NCBI RefSeq assembly: GCF_008806595.1
Contig: NZ_VZRB01000025.1
Coordinates: 1-64,000, forward strand
DNA: 64,000 nt
DNA from: Streptomyces luteolifulvus
GTDB lineage: Bacteria > Actinomycetota > Actinomycetes > Streptomycetales > Streptomycetaceae
Reading direction: 5' to 3'
Positions within the stretch are counted from its first letter, which is position 1. Every line of letters begins with the position of its first letter. Under the pieces are notes generated by a model. That model did not search any database, was not told the DNA's origin, and saw nothing but the letters and a program-made list of their open reading frames with translations. A program made the position numbers and the translations under genes. Positions 1 through 8,399 of this stretch are shown here, piece after piece.

Positions 1-59
1 ACCATCTTCACCGCCTCGTCCCGAAACTCAGGACTGAACTTCCTACGCTTCTGTGCCAC
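1..59 (-). mobile_element. IS3-family transposase OrfA, 5' end only
   Basis: On the minus strand a GTG codon at 59 follows a GGAGAG ribosome-binding site and opens a frame reading VAQKRRKFSPEFRDEAVKMV before the window edge. This is the typical N-terminus of IS3-family OrfA, the helix-turn-helix half of the transposase. Only 19 codons are visible. The IS end must lie to the right of position 60, but no terminal inverted repeat could be identified without the other end. The neighbouring VOC-like gene lacks its 5' half, which fits insertion of this element or deletion from it. Confidence 0.7.
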
Positions 60-157
60 GTGCTCTCTCCGCCGTTCTGGACTTCGATCCTATGGGGACC
101 GCTGTCCGAGAACTTCGGGGCGCCTCAGATTTCAAGCGCTCGCAGCCACTTGAGCAG

Positions 158-430
158 CGGGATTCATGGTTCGCCTGCAGTGATCCCTCAGGTGTGGGCC
201 CCCGTCTGTACTTCCAGCGCGTCCCCGAAGGGAAGGCCGCCAAGAACCGGCTGCATCTTGATGTGCGCGTCGGCACCGGACTCGTGGGTGAGGAGCGCCT
301 CGCCGCCCTTGAGGCCGAATGCGCACGACTGGTCCCGCTCGGCGCGGTACACGTGCGAACGCTGTATGACGGCAATGATGCGTGCATCCCGATGCTGGAC
401 ATCGAGGGCAACGAGTTCTGCATCGACTGA
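158..430 (+). pseudogene. Truncated VOC/glyoxalase-like domain protein
   Basis: The frame ending at the TGA at 428-430 encodes the C-terminal part of a glyoxalase-like VOC domain. Recognisable pieces are PRLYFQRVPEG, then KNRLHLDVRV, and a final GNEFCID, which in the family are the second half of the beta-alpha-beta-beta-beta metal-site module. The usual N-terminal module is absent. Upstream of about position 158 the frame runs without similarity into the IS3-type element. An open frame exists from 53, but its first 35 residues look like IS or junction sequence. It is probably inactive; the exact left edge is uncertain. Confidence 0.6.
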
Positions 431-498
431 GTATTCTCCGAGCGGGAAAGGTGGCGGCCGCCTCCCTTGGACCTCTCTGGCCTCGTATGGGGCGGGCG

Positions 499-957
499 TT
501 ATCCCGTGAAGGCGAGTTTGTGCAGTCCGGCGACGCCGAGTATGGCGGTGTGAACGCCGTCGCCTTTCAGACGGCAGTCGTGAAGGATCTTCCATGCCTT
601 CATCCGCGCGAAGACGTGCTCTACGCGGGCCCGGTCCTTTGGTGGGAGGTGTTGTGCTCCTCCTTCCGAGCTGGCAGTTCGGTCTGGTCGAGTACTGGTG
701 GTTCTTCAATTGCTCGGCAACCGTATGATCCCGCGTGGGGACCAGAGTGCCGGCGACGATCAGCACGGCGTCCTTACGGAACCGCTGACGGGGCTGAAGC
801 GGACGAGCTGCCGCAGCGTCAAGTTCGTACGCCAGTATGCCGCTAGCAGCAGGATCCGGTCCTCCAGAGTCAGGCTCCACGATCGGCCCTTGCGTACTGG
901 GAGTCCACCCGTTTGAGGGGCTGTCCGGTAAGACCGCCCCTGACACACCACCAGCCA
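499..957 (-). pseudogene. Degenerate IS5-family transposase
   Basis: Pieces of an IS5-type DDE transposase are spread over different minus-strand frames. At about 870-940 lies SLTLEDRILLLAAYWRTNLT (helix-turn-helix part). A shifted frame then gives RQRFRKDAVLIVAGTLVPTR (first catalytic Asp region, with the usual D-G-T read as A-G-T). Another shift gives ARVEHVFARMKAWKILHDCR, ending at a TAA at 499-501. Compared with intact family members, the segment after the helix-turn-helix and about 60-70 residues around the second Asp are deleted. It cannot encode an active enzyme. It marks the left part of the window as a site of repeated insertion and decay. Confidence 0.75.
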
Positions 958-1094
958 ACTACACTCCGGACGACGCGTCTGACCAGGCCAGATGGCGACG
1001 TGCCTCTGGAGTGCCAGGGCAGATCCAGAGTTCGTTGACCCCAAATCGATGAAAAGCCAACGATGTAACAGCTGAAGCCGATTTAATGCGATTA

Positions 1095-1111
1095 CCGCCC
1101 TCCAAGGGCGG
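1095..1111. repeat. Short perfect hairpin upstream of the receptor-like gene
   Basis: CCGCCCT and AGGGCGG are separated by CCA, giving a 7-bp perfect stem. It lies 52 bp before the start of the 962-residue membrane protein gene, between it and the IS5 remnant. It could be an operator, a terminator of leftward transcription, or chance in GC-rich DNA. The rest of the gap from 958 to 1162 shows nothing recognisable. Confidence 0.3.
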
Positions 1112-1162
1112 CGATGGGGCAACACCGCTCGGCTCGGACTCCGTGACGCAGGGGGACAAACG

Positions 1163-4051
1163 GTGGCGACAGAACCCAGCGGAGGTCCCGGCTTCGCCGG
1201 CGCCCATACGCTGTTGGCCCTGATCAAGGGTCTGACCGAACGACCGCGCTTCCTGGCCCGGCCGCCGGCACACGAACTGCGAGGCGACCAGCCGCTGCCC
1301 CTGCTCTGCCTGCAGCGCGAGTCCGGTGCCAACGGCTTTCTCGCTGCCCTCGCGCAGCGCCTGGACGAAGCGTTACCACCCAAGGTGCCGTACGCCTTCG
1401 TCAACGCAGACACCGCACAGGAGCAGTCCAGGGAGCGGTGGACCACCGGGGACTCCCCCGATGTCCAGCCCCTCAGGGAAGCCATGCCGCTGCTGCCGCT
1501 CCTGGACGTTCTGAGCTTCAGTCTCGCCGCCGACCGGTTCGGTACCGGACGGCTGACCCGGTTCAACTACTACCGCCTCGCGGACTGGCTCACCGGTCAG
1601 CCACTGCCTCCGCCACAGGGCCGCAACGATCAGCCCGTCGTCCGCCTCCTGCGTCAGTGGAGCGGCAGACAGGGCCAGCCTCCGGACACCGCCGAAGTTT
1701 CCAGCGGCGCGATGGACCTGGCATCCGGCGGACTGACCAGGTTCGGGCTGCGCCTGGCGCTCTGGGCCGGTCGTCGTGTCGGCTTCCGTTGGCTGGAGAA
1801 GCGGGTCCCGGGGCTGCGCCAGGAGTCACGGTGGTTCACACGCCGGCAGAACTACATGATCCCCCGGCACTCGGTGAGCTTCCTGGGCTTCGCGGAACGG
1901 CTCACCCTCAGCCGACGCGACTCGGAGAACCTGGACCAGATCAAAAAGCTGCACGTCCACGCTTTCCTCGAGGACCTGCGTATTGCCTACCGGCGGCGCC
2001 GCTGGATGATCCTTCCCAAGCGGAAGGGGTGGCGCCGCACCGCCTATCTGACCGTCCTGCTCGACAATGTCACGGAAGACAACGGCGGTTGGGAGCTCCT
2101 CCAGCTGATCAACGAGGTCCGCAACGAGACCGGCGAACTCGATCCGCTGTTCGTCGTCGCCGCGAGCGACGAGGCGCCTCCAGCGGGGGCCGGCATCAAC
2201 TGTGAGATCGTCGACCCGGCCGAAGCCGACCTCGCTCTGTCGGAATGGCGGCGCACCCTGCCCGGCAGACGTCAGCAACTCGTCAAGGACGCCCGGTTCT
2301 TCCGGGTCCGGCTGCCACGTCCCGTCGACCCCTGTGACGCCCGCTCGCTCCCCAGGGGCGACCGGACGGCCTGGGAGACCGATGCGGTCTTCCGGCCCCG
2401 CCCGGCTCCGGTCCTGGCCCGGCGCGGTCTCGTCGAGTTGGCCCTCGTCCTCGCCCTGTTGGTGCCGCTGGTGCCCGCCTTCCAAAACGTTCGGGACTAC
2501 TGGGGTGCCAACTGCTCCTACTTCCGCCCTCGGTTCACTGATGGGGTCTCGGTGAAGCTGGTCCGGTTCGCGCCGGGGGACCTGCAGTGCATCGGCTACA
2601 GCGACAATGACTCCCAGATCTTCGGCGCCGACGAGCGGCTGCGGAACGCCCAGGAAGCGATCTTCGAGCAGAACCGGCTGGCCGCGCGGCTGCACGAGGA
2701 AGACCCGGCGCGGCCGTACATCGGCATTGTGTACTTCGTCGGGCTGACTCACCGCGGGGCCGCCCCGGACACGGACGACGCGTTCGCCGAGGAACTGGAG
2801 GGCATGTTGCTGCGGCAGCGCCAACAGAACGTGAAGTCCAAGTCCGAGCCGGTGCTGCGAGTGATCATCGCCAACGGCGGGGTCGGTATGAAGAAGGCTC
2901 CCCAGGTCGTCCGTGACATGCTGCGCCCGCTCTTCCAGGCCGACCACACGGTCCTCGGAGTCCTCGGTCTCGACCGCACCGTCGTCGAAACCGAGGAGGC
3001 GATCACGCAGCTCGGCCTCGCGGGCATTCCCACCATTGGTTCCACCCTCACCGGAACCGGCCTCGCGGACCGTTCCCCGCTGTACTTCCAGCTGGTCCCG
3101 GGCAACCCCCGCCAGGCCGAGCTGCTGACCAGGTACGCCCAGCATGTGAACGCGACGAAGGTGACGATCTACCACCCCCAACTGAAGCAGGGCGACACGT
3201 ACGTCGACACCCTGGTCGAGGCGGTGCACGCGCAGCTCGGCTCAGCCGGTGTCAGCGTGGTGGACGAACACTGGAAGTACTCGCCCAGGGATCTGGACTC
3301 TCTGTGCAGCACGGCTGCAGACCGCAGCGACGAGATCATCTACTATGCGGGGCGCGAGGACTATTTCGGAGACTTCCTCAGCGGGGTGACCCGCTGCTAC
3401 AACCGCACCTACCTGCCCCGGATCGTCGCCGACGACTCGATCTACCGGTTCATCGCGCAGGAGAAGAACCGCAAGAACACCAAGCTCGCCGGACTGCCGG
3501 TGTCGTACGTGGGGATGGGAAGCCTGGTCACGCTGGCGGGCCGCCCGTGCCTGGACGGCAAACCCGCACCCCTGGTGGGCGGCGGAACGCCCCTCGATGC
3601 CTTCTGCGCCGGCTACAGCGAACTGCACAAGGAACTCGACAAGCAGTTGAGCGAGGACGAGGACCCGGCCCTGCTGTGGCCGGCCGAGCTCTCCGGACTC
3701 GCCTACGACGGGGCCGGACTGTTCGTCGAGGCGATGGACCAGATTCAGCGGCGCCTGAAGCTGCCGCCGGGCAGCGGCCAGCCACACCGGGCAGCGGTGG
3801 CCCAGCAGTTCCGGGAGATGACGTTCAAGGGAGCCACCGGAGCAATCACGTTCGCCGACTCACGCGTCGGTGAGGACCGTAACCTCGCCATCCTGGAAGT
3901 CGACAACATCTACGACCTCAAGTCCCAGCCCCGGTGCGTCTACCTCATCGGCGACCTGTTCGAGAAGGGCCAGCCCCGGAATGCCAACGGCTGCCCCAGC
4001 GGCGGGAAGGCGAAGGGCACGGCGGACAAGCAGACCGGATGGCATCCTTAG
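1163..4051 (+). CDS. Membrane protein: NTPase-like cytoplasmic half plus periplasmic-binding-protein receptor half
   Basis: This 962-residue protein has two halves. Residues 1 to about 420 are soluble and resemble a P-loop NTPase scaffold: a strand and loop at the Walker A place (LLCLQRESGANGF) with no canonical GxxxxGK[ST], and a Walker B-like VLLDNV near residue 302. One membrane helix follows at about 424-444 (VELALVLALLVPLVPAF). The remaining ~515 residues have the look of a type 1 periplasmic-binding/ANF-receptor fold, for example YIGIVYFVG, then VLGVLGLDRTVVETEEAI and IPTIGSTLTGTGL. That half should lie outside the cell and bind a small ligand. No permease or ABC ATPase lies beside it, so a sensory or receptor role is more likely than transport. 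It starts at GTG 1163 and stands alone on the plus strand. Function is inferred from fold only. Confidence 0.7.
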   Translation: MATEPSGGPGFAGAHTLLALIKGLTERPRFLARPPAHELRGDQPLPLLCLQRESGANGFLAALAQRLDEALPPKVPYAFVNADTAQEQSRERWTTGDSPDVQPLREAMPLLPLLDVLSFSLAADRFGTGRLTRFNYYRLADWLTGQPLPPPQGRNDQPVVRLLRQWSGRQGQPPDTAEVSSGAMDLASGGLTRFGLRLALWAGRRVGFRWLEKRVPGLRQESRWFTRRQNYMIPRHSVSFLGFAERLTLSRRDSENLDQIKKLHVHAFLEDLRIAYRRRRWMILPKRKGWRRTAYLTVLLDNVTEDNGGWELLQLINEVRNETGELDPLFVVAASDEAPPAGAGINCEIVDPAEADLALSEWRRTLPGRRQQLVKDARFFRVRLPRPVDPCDARSLPRGDRTAWETDAVFRPRPAPVLARRGLVELALVLALLVPLVPAFQNVRDYWGANCSYFRPRFTDGVSVKLVRFAPGDLQCIGYSDNDSQIFGADERLRNAQEAIFEQNRLAARLHEEDPARPYIGIVYFVGLTHRGAAPDTDDAFAEELEGMLLRQRQQNVKSKSEPVLRVIIANGGVGMKKAPQVVRDMLRPLFQADHTVLGVLGLDRTVVETEEAITQLGLAGIPTIGSTLTGTGLADRSPLYFQLVPGNPRQAELLTRYAQHVNATKVTIYHPQLKQGDTYVDTLVEAVHAQLGSAGVSVVDEHWKYSPRDLDSLCSTAADRSDEIIYYAGREDYFGDFLSGVTRCYNRTYLPRIVADDSIYRFIAQEKNRKNTKLAGLPVSYVGMGSLVTLAGRPCLDGKPAPLVGGGTPLDAFCAGYSELHKELDKQLSEDEDPALLWPAELSGLAYDGAGLFVEAMDQIQRRLKLPPGSGQPHRAAVAQQFREMTFKGATGAITFADSRVGEDRNLAILEVDNIYDLKSQPRCVYLIGDLFEKGQPRNANGCPSGGKAKGTADKQTGWHP

Positions 4052-4066
4052 GGCGAGGCGGCACGG

Positions 4067-4990
4067 TCACCAGTGCTGTCGGTCCGGGCATGCCGGAAGG
4101 TCCAGCACCCTCACCGGACCGGACCAGCCGTCCACGTGCGCCCCGTCCAGCGCCTCGAGCTGGGCAGTGCGTGATGCGGCTGCCGTATGCAGCAGCCGCA
4201 TAAGGGCTTCTCCGTTCAGGCGGCCCCTCTTGCGGACCTCGTCGTCCGTGTCAGGCACCCCGCTCCACCGGCAGGCAAGTCCGATCACGAAGTACGCGGG
4301 CGGCTCCTGTGGCGTCCTCCGCCAGAGGACCACCTCGTCCTGGTTCTCGAGGGCCGACACTCGCTCCATGTTGCTCAGCGTGAACTCGCTCAGCGGAAGC
4401 GAGCAGAGCGTGACGGCATGGATGCGCAGCCCGGCTGCCTCCAGCAGCCGAACCGCCCTGCGCGGAGTCGAGTAGCTGCCGATGGTGAGGGCGAGATCGC
4501 TGTGCAGCGAACGGCAGTGCTCGATGATCGCGGGAAGCAGCCGCAGCCCGTCCATCCCGCCGCCGATGGACGGCAGTGGCCTGTCCACCTGCGTGGCGAA
4601 CGGGACATAGGGTGGGTTGCTGGTGATGAACAGCGGACGGGGAAGGGGCTGCGGTGCGGTGGCCAGCAGTTCCTCGGCGGAGAGCACGGAGAAGTCGGCC
4701 GTCGCGAAGGTTACCTGCGGGGATCTGTAGCGCTGGGACGCCCACGCGACCGATTCCACTCCCTGGTCCACGCCGTGGACGCGGGCACCGGACCGGGCCA
4801 TCGCTGCCGCCGCGGCGCCGCTGCCCGAGCCGAGGTCGAGCACACCGCACCCTGCGGTGATGAGGTCGTGGGCAGCCCAGATCCCGGTCTCCGTATCAGC
4901 CGGGTCGAAGAAGACCTGCGCGCACGTGGGTCTGACGAGATCGTCCTCCTGAAGGTGCTCATAGGCCAGGACTCGCAAGACAGGGAACAC
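4067..4990 (-). CDS. SAM-dependent methyltransferase with NPPY motif
   Basis: A 307-residue class I methyltransferase. The SAM-binding motif is VLDLGSGSGAAAAAMA and the catalytic motif is SNPPYVPF. NPPY is characteristic of enzymes that methylate amino or amide nitrogen (HemK/PrmC and adenine N6 types). The protein lacks an obvious tRNA/rRNA-binding or DNA-recognition domain. It is the last gene of a minus-strand run with the carbamoyltransferase, SbnB-like and SbnA-like genes, 28 bp after the carbamoyltransferase stop. That suggests it tailors the small amino acid made by these enzymes, probably by N-methylation. A release-factor-type or macromolecular substrate cannot be excluded. Confidence 0.65.
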   Translation of the reverse strand: MFPVLRVLAYEHLQEDDLVRPTCAQVFFDPADTETGIWAAHDLITAGCGVLDLGSGSGAAAAAMARSGARVHGVDQGVESVAWASQRYRSPQVTFATADFSVLSAEELLATAPQPLPRPLFITSNPPYVPFATQVDRPLPSIGGGMDGLRLLPAIIEHCRSLHSDLALTIGSYSTPRRAVRLLEAAGLRIHAVTLCSLPLSEFTLSNMERVSALENQDEVVLWRRTPQEPPAYFVIGLACRWSGVPDTDDEVRKRGRLNGEALMRLLHTAAASRTAQLEALDGAHVDGWSGPVRVLDLPACPDRQHW

Positions 4991-5018
4991 GGCAACCTCG
5001 ATCCATCAACGGATGTGA

Positions 5019-5978
5019 TCAGCTGTACGGCGTGGCCGCCCATTCCAGGATCGCCATGGCGCTGGCCAGCTTCATCGCCGCCTGGGTCCACGCCAGGGAC
5101 CGGTCACCGTCCAGGACCCCGCCGCTGACCTCCTCGCCCCGGTGGGCGGGCAGATCGTGCATGAACAACGCCTTCGGCCAGCGCTTCAGCAGGGCGCCGT
5201 CCACATGGAACGGTCGAAACGCCTCGCGCCAGGCCGGGTCTGCCTTGTGCGTGCCTGTGGTCTGCCATCGGGTCGTATAGACGATGTCCACCTCGTCCGG
5301 AGCCAGCGCCACGTCGTGAACCTGGGCGATGGTCGCACCGACCGCATCCGCCCGCCGGGCCGCCACCCGCAACTGGCTGTCCGGCACGCCGTATCCCGCG
5401 GGCGTGGCGAAGGTGACACGGGCCCCCGGTACGGCGGCCAGCCCATGCGCGAGGGCCACCGCCGTGTTGTTGCCCTCGCCCACGTACAGGAGGCGCACCC
5501 CCGCCGGGTCACCGAACACCGCATGGAGGGTCGCCAGGTCGCACACTCCCTGGCTGGGATGCTCCTGCGCCGCCATGGCGTTGATCACCGGGAGACACCC
5601 CTGGCGGGAGAGCACCCGAAGCTCCTCCAAGGGTCCCGCGGTGCGGGCGACCAGGACGTCGAGCATCGACCCGAGGACCCGCCCAGTGTCCTCCAGCGAC
5701 TCACCGGTGTTGATCTGCAGATCGTGCGGACCGTAGGTGATGGTGTTACCGCCCAGCCGAATGGCGCCGGCGGTGAAGGCGGTACGCGTCCGCGTCGAGG
5801 TCTTGGTGAACAGCACGCCGACAACACGGCTCTCCAAGGGACTGTCGTGGGCTTTCCCGTCGCGGAACAACTCCACCGAGCGCACTGCGAGTTCCCTGAT
5901 CGGCGCCGGCTCGAGGTCGGCCAGCGAGAACAGTCCGCGCTCGGCAGCCGGGCCCGGCCAGACAGGATGGGTGTCCAT
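5019..5978 (-). CDS. Carbamoyltransferase of the aspartate/ornithine carbamoyltransferase family, non-ornithine substrate
   Basis: The 319-residue protein keeps the carbamoyl-phosphate site: STRTR at 61-65 and HPSQ at 140-143. The amino-substrate side is changed. The HCLP motif of ornithine carbamoyltransferase reads HDLP (274-277), losing the catalytic cysteine, and the SMG loop that holds ornithine is replaced by RWQTTGT near 237-243. The enzyme should therefore carbamoylate another amine. The adjacent SbnA/SbnB-like genes predict 2,3-diaminopropionate, so beta-ureidoalanine (albizziine) is the likely product, comparable to the carbamoylation proposed in tuberactinomycin pathways. The start at ATG 5978 leaves 81 bp to the preceding gene. 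Confidence 0.8.
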   Translation of the reverse strand: MDTHPVWPGPAAERGLFSLADLEPAPIRELAVRSVELFRDGKAHDSPLESRVVGVLFTKTSTRTRTAFTAGAIRLGGNTITYGPHDLQINTGESLEDTGRVLGSMLDVLVARTAGPLEELRVLSRQGCLPVINAMAAQEHPSQGVCDLATLHAVFGDPAGVRLLYVGEGNNTAVALAHGLAAVPGARVTFATPAGYGVPDSQLRVAARRADAVGATIAQVHDVALAPDEVDIVYTTRWQTTGTHKADPAWREAFRPFHVDGALLKRWPKALFMHDLPAHRGEEVSGGVLDGDRSLAWTQAAMKLASAMAILEWAATPYS

Positions 5979-6059
5979 GAGACCTCATTTTGGAGAGGAC
6001 GTTCGTCCGGGACAGGGCTCGTGCTGGGACGAGGTCGGAATCAGAAGGGACAACGGGAT

Positions 6060-7097
6060 TCAGTAGAGGGTGAGGACCTGGCCGATCCCTTGGCTCGTCG
6101 CGATCTCGTACACGGCGCTCAGCAGCCCCACGTCCAGGACCGACATCCCGAACGGGTTGCTGATCACATGTCCCGACGAGGGGCGGATCGCCGGCCGCTC
6201 ACCGATCAGGACCTGGCCGAGGGTGCCGTCAAGGACCCGTCTGAGCCCTCTCCCGGCACTGTCGGCGTCTGCTCCGATCCGGCCGTTGCGGATCAGCTGC
6301 CCGAGGATCCGCTGGGGGTTGGCGGCGACGAGCTCCACATCGTCGACGTACAGGCCCTGCGCGGATGCGAAGGCGTCCGGCAGCAGGTCGGCCAGGGAGA
6401 CGTGAGCGACGAAGGTGCCCGGCGCCAGCCAGTCGGCAGCCAGATATCCACTGCTCGTGGTGGTTGTGGTCACGACGACGGAGGAGGCGCCCACCGCGGC
6501 CCGTGCGCTGCCGTGGACCCGTGCCGACAGCTGCGGGTGGTGGCGCTGAGTCCACTCGCAGAGCGCCTCCGCCCGGGCCGGCATGCTGTCGTACAGGCTG
6601 ATGTGCACGACCTGCGGGAATTCGCGGGCCAGCAGGCCGAGATGGGCTCGGGCCAGCGTTCCGCAGCCGATCACCGACGCCGCAGGGAGGTCATGCGGGC
6701 CGAGTTGGCGGAGACTCACCATGGTGTACGCAGCCGTCCGGATCGCACTCAGCCACCCCGCCTCGGCCAGCGCCAGCGGCCGTGCGGTCTCCGGGTCGAA
6801 GACCATGCTCAGCCCGGCCGCACGTTCCCTGCCGTGCGCGGGGTTGCTGACCGCCGCATTGATCAGCTTCACGCCAAGCAACGGGGGTCCTTCGCCCTGG
6901 TCGATGGCGCCCAGCATGGCGAGCGCACGGCAGTAGGCGCCCTCACTGTTGGCCCACGGCAGATAGCCCTCGGGAGGCAAAGTGACGCGGTCTCGGGCGT
7001 GGTGCTCCAGCACGCGGGTCACGACCGCGCACGGGTCCACCTCGGTGAGGCAGGCGCGTACCGCATCGCGGTCGAGGAACAGCAACTGCTCGCTCAT
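6060..7097 (-). CDS. SbnB-like dehydrogenase (ornithine cyclodeaminase family)
   Basis: This 345-residue protein belongs to the ornithine cyclodeaminase/mu-crystallin family. It has a Rossmann dinucleotide motif, VIGCGTLARAHLG, in the middle and a conserved early segment ending GVKLINAAVSNP. In staphyloferrin B biosynthesis SbnB oxidises N-(1-amino-1-carboxy-2-ethyl)-glutamate to 2,3-diaminopropionate and 2-oxoglutarate with NAD. Pairing here with an SbnA-like enzyme, with stop and start overlapping as ATGA at 7094-7097, argues strongly for the SbnB role over cyclodeamination of ornithine. No siderophore synthetase lies nearby, so the diaminopropionate is probably passed to the carbamoyltransferase. 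Confidence 0.8.
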   Translation of the reverse strand: MSEQLLFLDRDAVRACLTEVDPCAVVTRVLEHHARDRVTLPPEGYLPWANSEGAYCRALAMLGAIDQGEGPPLLGVKLINAAVSNPAHGRERAAGLSMVFDPETARPLALAEAGWLSAIRTAAYTMVSLRQLGPHDLPAASVIGCGTLARAHLGLLAREFPQVVHISLYDSMPARAEALCEWTQRHHPQLSARVHGSARAAVGASSVVVTTTTTSSGYLAADWLAPGTFVAHVSLADLLPDAFASAQGLYVDDVELVAANPQRILGQLIRNGRIGADADSAGRGLRRVLDGTLGQVLIGERPAIRPSSGHVISNPFGMSVLDVGLLSAVYEIATSQGIGQVLTLY

Positions 7098-8197
7098 GGC
7101 GCCACTCTCCCCTCGCGGAGGCTGACCGGGCCGGGCAGGGTGTCGAACCGCGGGGATTCGACGGCGATGACCTCGACCCCGCGTGCCACATCCACCACGG
7201 GCAGCCGCTCACGCCAGCGCGGGGAGTAGACGGTGCCGAGATAGTGCTCCGCACCGTCGGGGCACAGACAGGTCACGCTGCTACGGCTGGGCACTGCGCG
7301 GAAGAGGCGCAACGCCACCGCCACCAGCGCACCAGAACTCGCCCCCACGCCGATGTCGGTGGACTCCCGCAGCCATACGCACGCGCTCACCGCCTCCGCG
7401 GGAGACACTCGTAGGGCCGGCCTGTACCCCTGAGGGAGAAACGCCGACTGCCGGCTGGCTCCGATCCCCGGCAGCAGTCGAGGGCCGCGCCTCCCGCCCA
7501 GGGCCGCCGATCCGACCACGTCCACACCGATCAGTTCCCAGCCGGGGCGGGCAGCGGTCACATAGTCGCGGAATCCGGCCAGTGTGCCGCCGGTCGAGAC
7601 CGCCACCAGGACGCTCGTCGGCCTCGGGGGGAGCTGCGCGCGCAGCTCGGGGGCGGTGCCAAGGGCATGCGCTCGCGGATTTGCCGGATTGGCGTACTGG
7701 TTGGGCCACAACAGTCCGGGGTGGTCACGCAGGCGCTCCTGGATGTAGCCGAGTCTGGTCAGCAGGTATCCGCCCGCGCCGTCAGGGGTGTCGACCGTGA
7801 TGGTACGTCCGCCGAGCGACTGGATGGCCGCGACGACGGCCGCGGTGCTGCGGGGGTCCACGACCGCTGTGAACGGCACTCTGTGTCTGACGGCCAAGGA
7901 TGCGAGCGCCAGTCCCAGGTTTCCCGAGGTGGACTCGATGATCTCGGTCCTGGGGCCGATTCTGCCGCTGATGTCCTGCCATAGCCCCTGTGCAACGCGT
8001 CCTTTGATGGAACCGTGCGGGGCGTATCCCTCCAACTTCAGCCAGAGGCTGACCGGGACGTCGTTGACGGAGAGTTTCACGGCGACGACCGGCGTTGCCG
8101 CGACGCCGCTGCCCTGGCTCTCCCCCGGGTGGTACGGCCCTCCCAGAACCATTCCCCCTGCCCTCTCCCTCGAGCCAGTGGCCGTCGACCTCATCAT
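7094..8197 (-). CDS. SbnA-like PLP enzyme (cysteine synthase family)
   Basis: A 367-residue fold-type II PLP enzyme. The Schiff-base lysine is Lys65 in HGSIKGR, and STSGNLG at about 90-95 is the substrate/carboxylate loop. SbnA-type enzymes join O-phosphoserine and glutamate to give the SbnB substrate. The family look is cysteine-synthase-like, but the window has a separate canonical cysK next to cysE at 35 kb, so this copy is best read as biosynthetic. The annotated start at 8197 gives a ragged N-terminus; an ATG 15 codons in (MVLGGPYHPG) is an alternative. It is the first gene of the four-gene minus-strand run. Confidence 0.78.
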   Translation of the reverse strand: MMRSTATGSRERAGGMVLGGPYHPGESQGSGVAATPVVAVKLSVNDVPVSLWLKLEGYAPHGSIKGRVAQGLWQDISGRIGPRTEIIESTSGNLGLALASLAVRHRVPFTAVVDPRSTAAVVAAIQSLGGRTITVDTPDGAGGYLLTRLGYIQERLRDHPGLLWPNQYANPANPRAHALGTAPELRAQLPPRPTSVLVAVSTGGTLAGFRDYVTAARPGWELIGVDVVGSAALGGRRGPRLLPGIGASRQSAFLPQGYRPALRVSPAEAVSACVWLRESTDIGVGASSGALVAVALRLFRAVPSRSSVTCLCPDGAEHYLGTVYSPRWRERLPVVDVARGVEVIAVESPRFDTLPGPVSLREGRVAP

Positions 8198-8399
8198 TCA
8201 CAAAGCCCATCGGCGCAAACACTGGGGATTCGGCCTTTCCGCTGCAGATCGCCCTGGCCCGAATCGCACCGGGAGCGGCCGAGGACAGCCGCGCGGTCAG
8301 CATGTGACGCGAGGTGTCTTGGAACCCGGGGCACCCACACCTGGCGAAGGAATTCCCTTGTGGCAGCAGAGCCAGCCCAGTTTGAGCGGCATGCTGGGC

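Noticed and set aside
5019..5978. Ordinary ornithine carbamoyltransferase of arginine synthesis
   Set aside because: The ornithine-binding SMG loop and the HCLP cysteine are missing, and the neighbours are SbnA/SbnB-like genes; the argG-like gene is 57 kb away.
7094..8197. Second cysteine synthase for sulfur assimilation
   Set aside because: A canonical cysE-cysK pair is present at 34.4-35.9 kb, while this copy is coupled by ATGA overlap to an SbnB-like gene.
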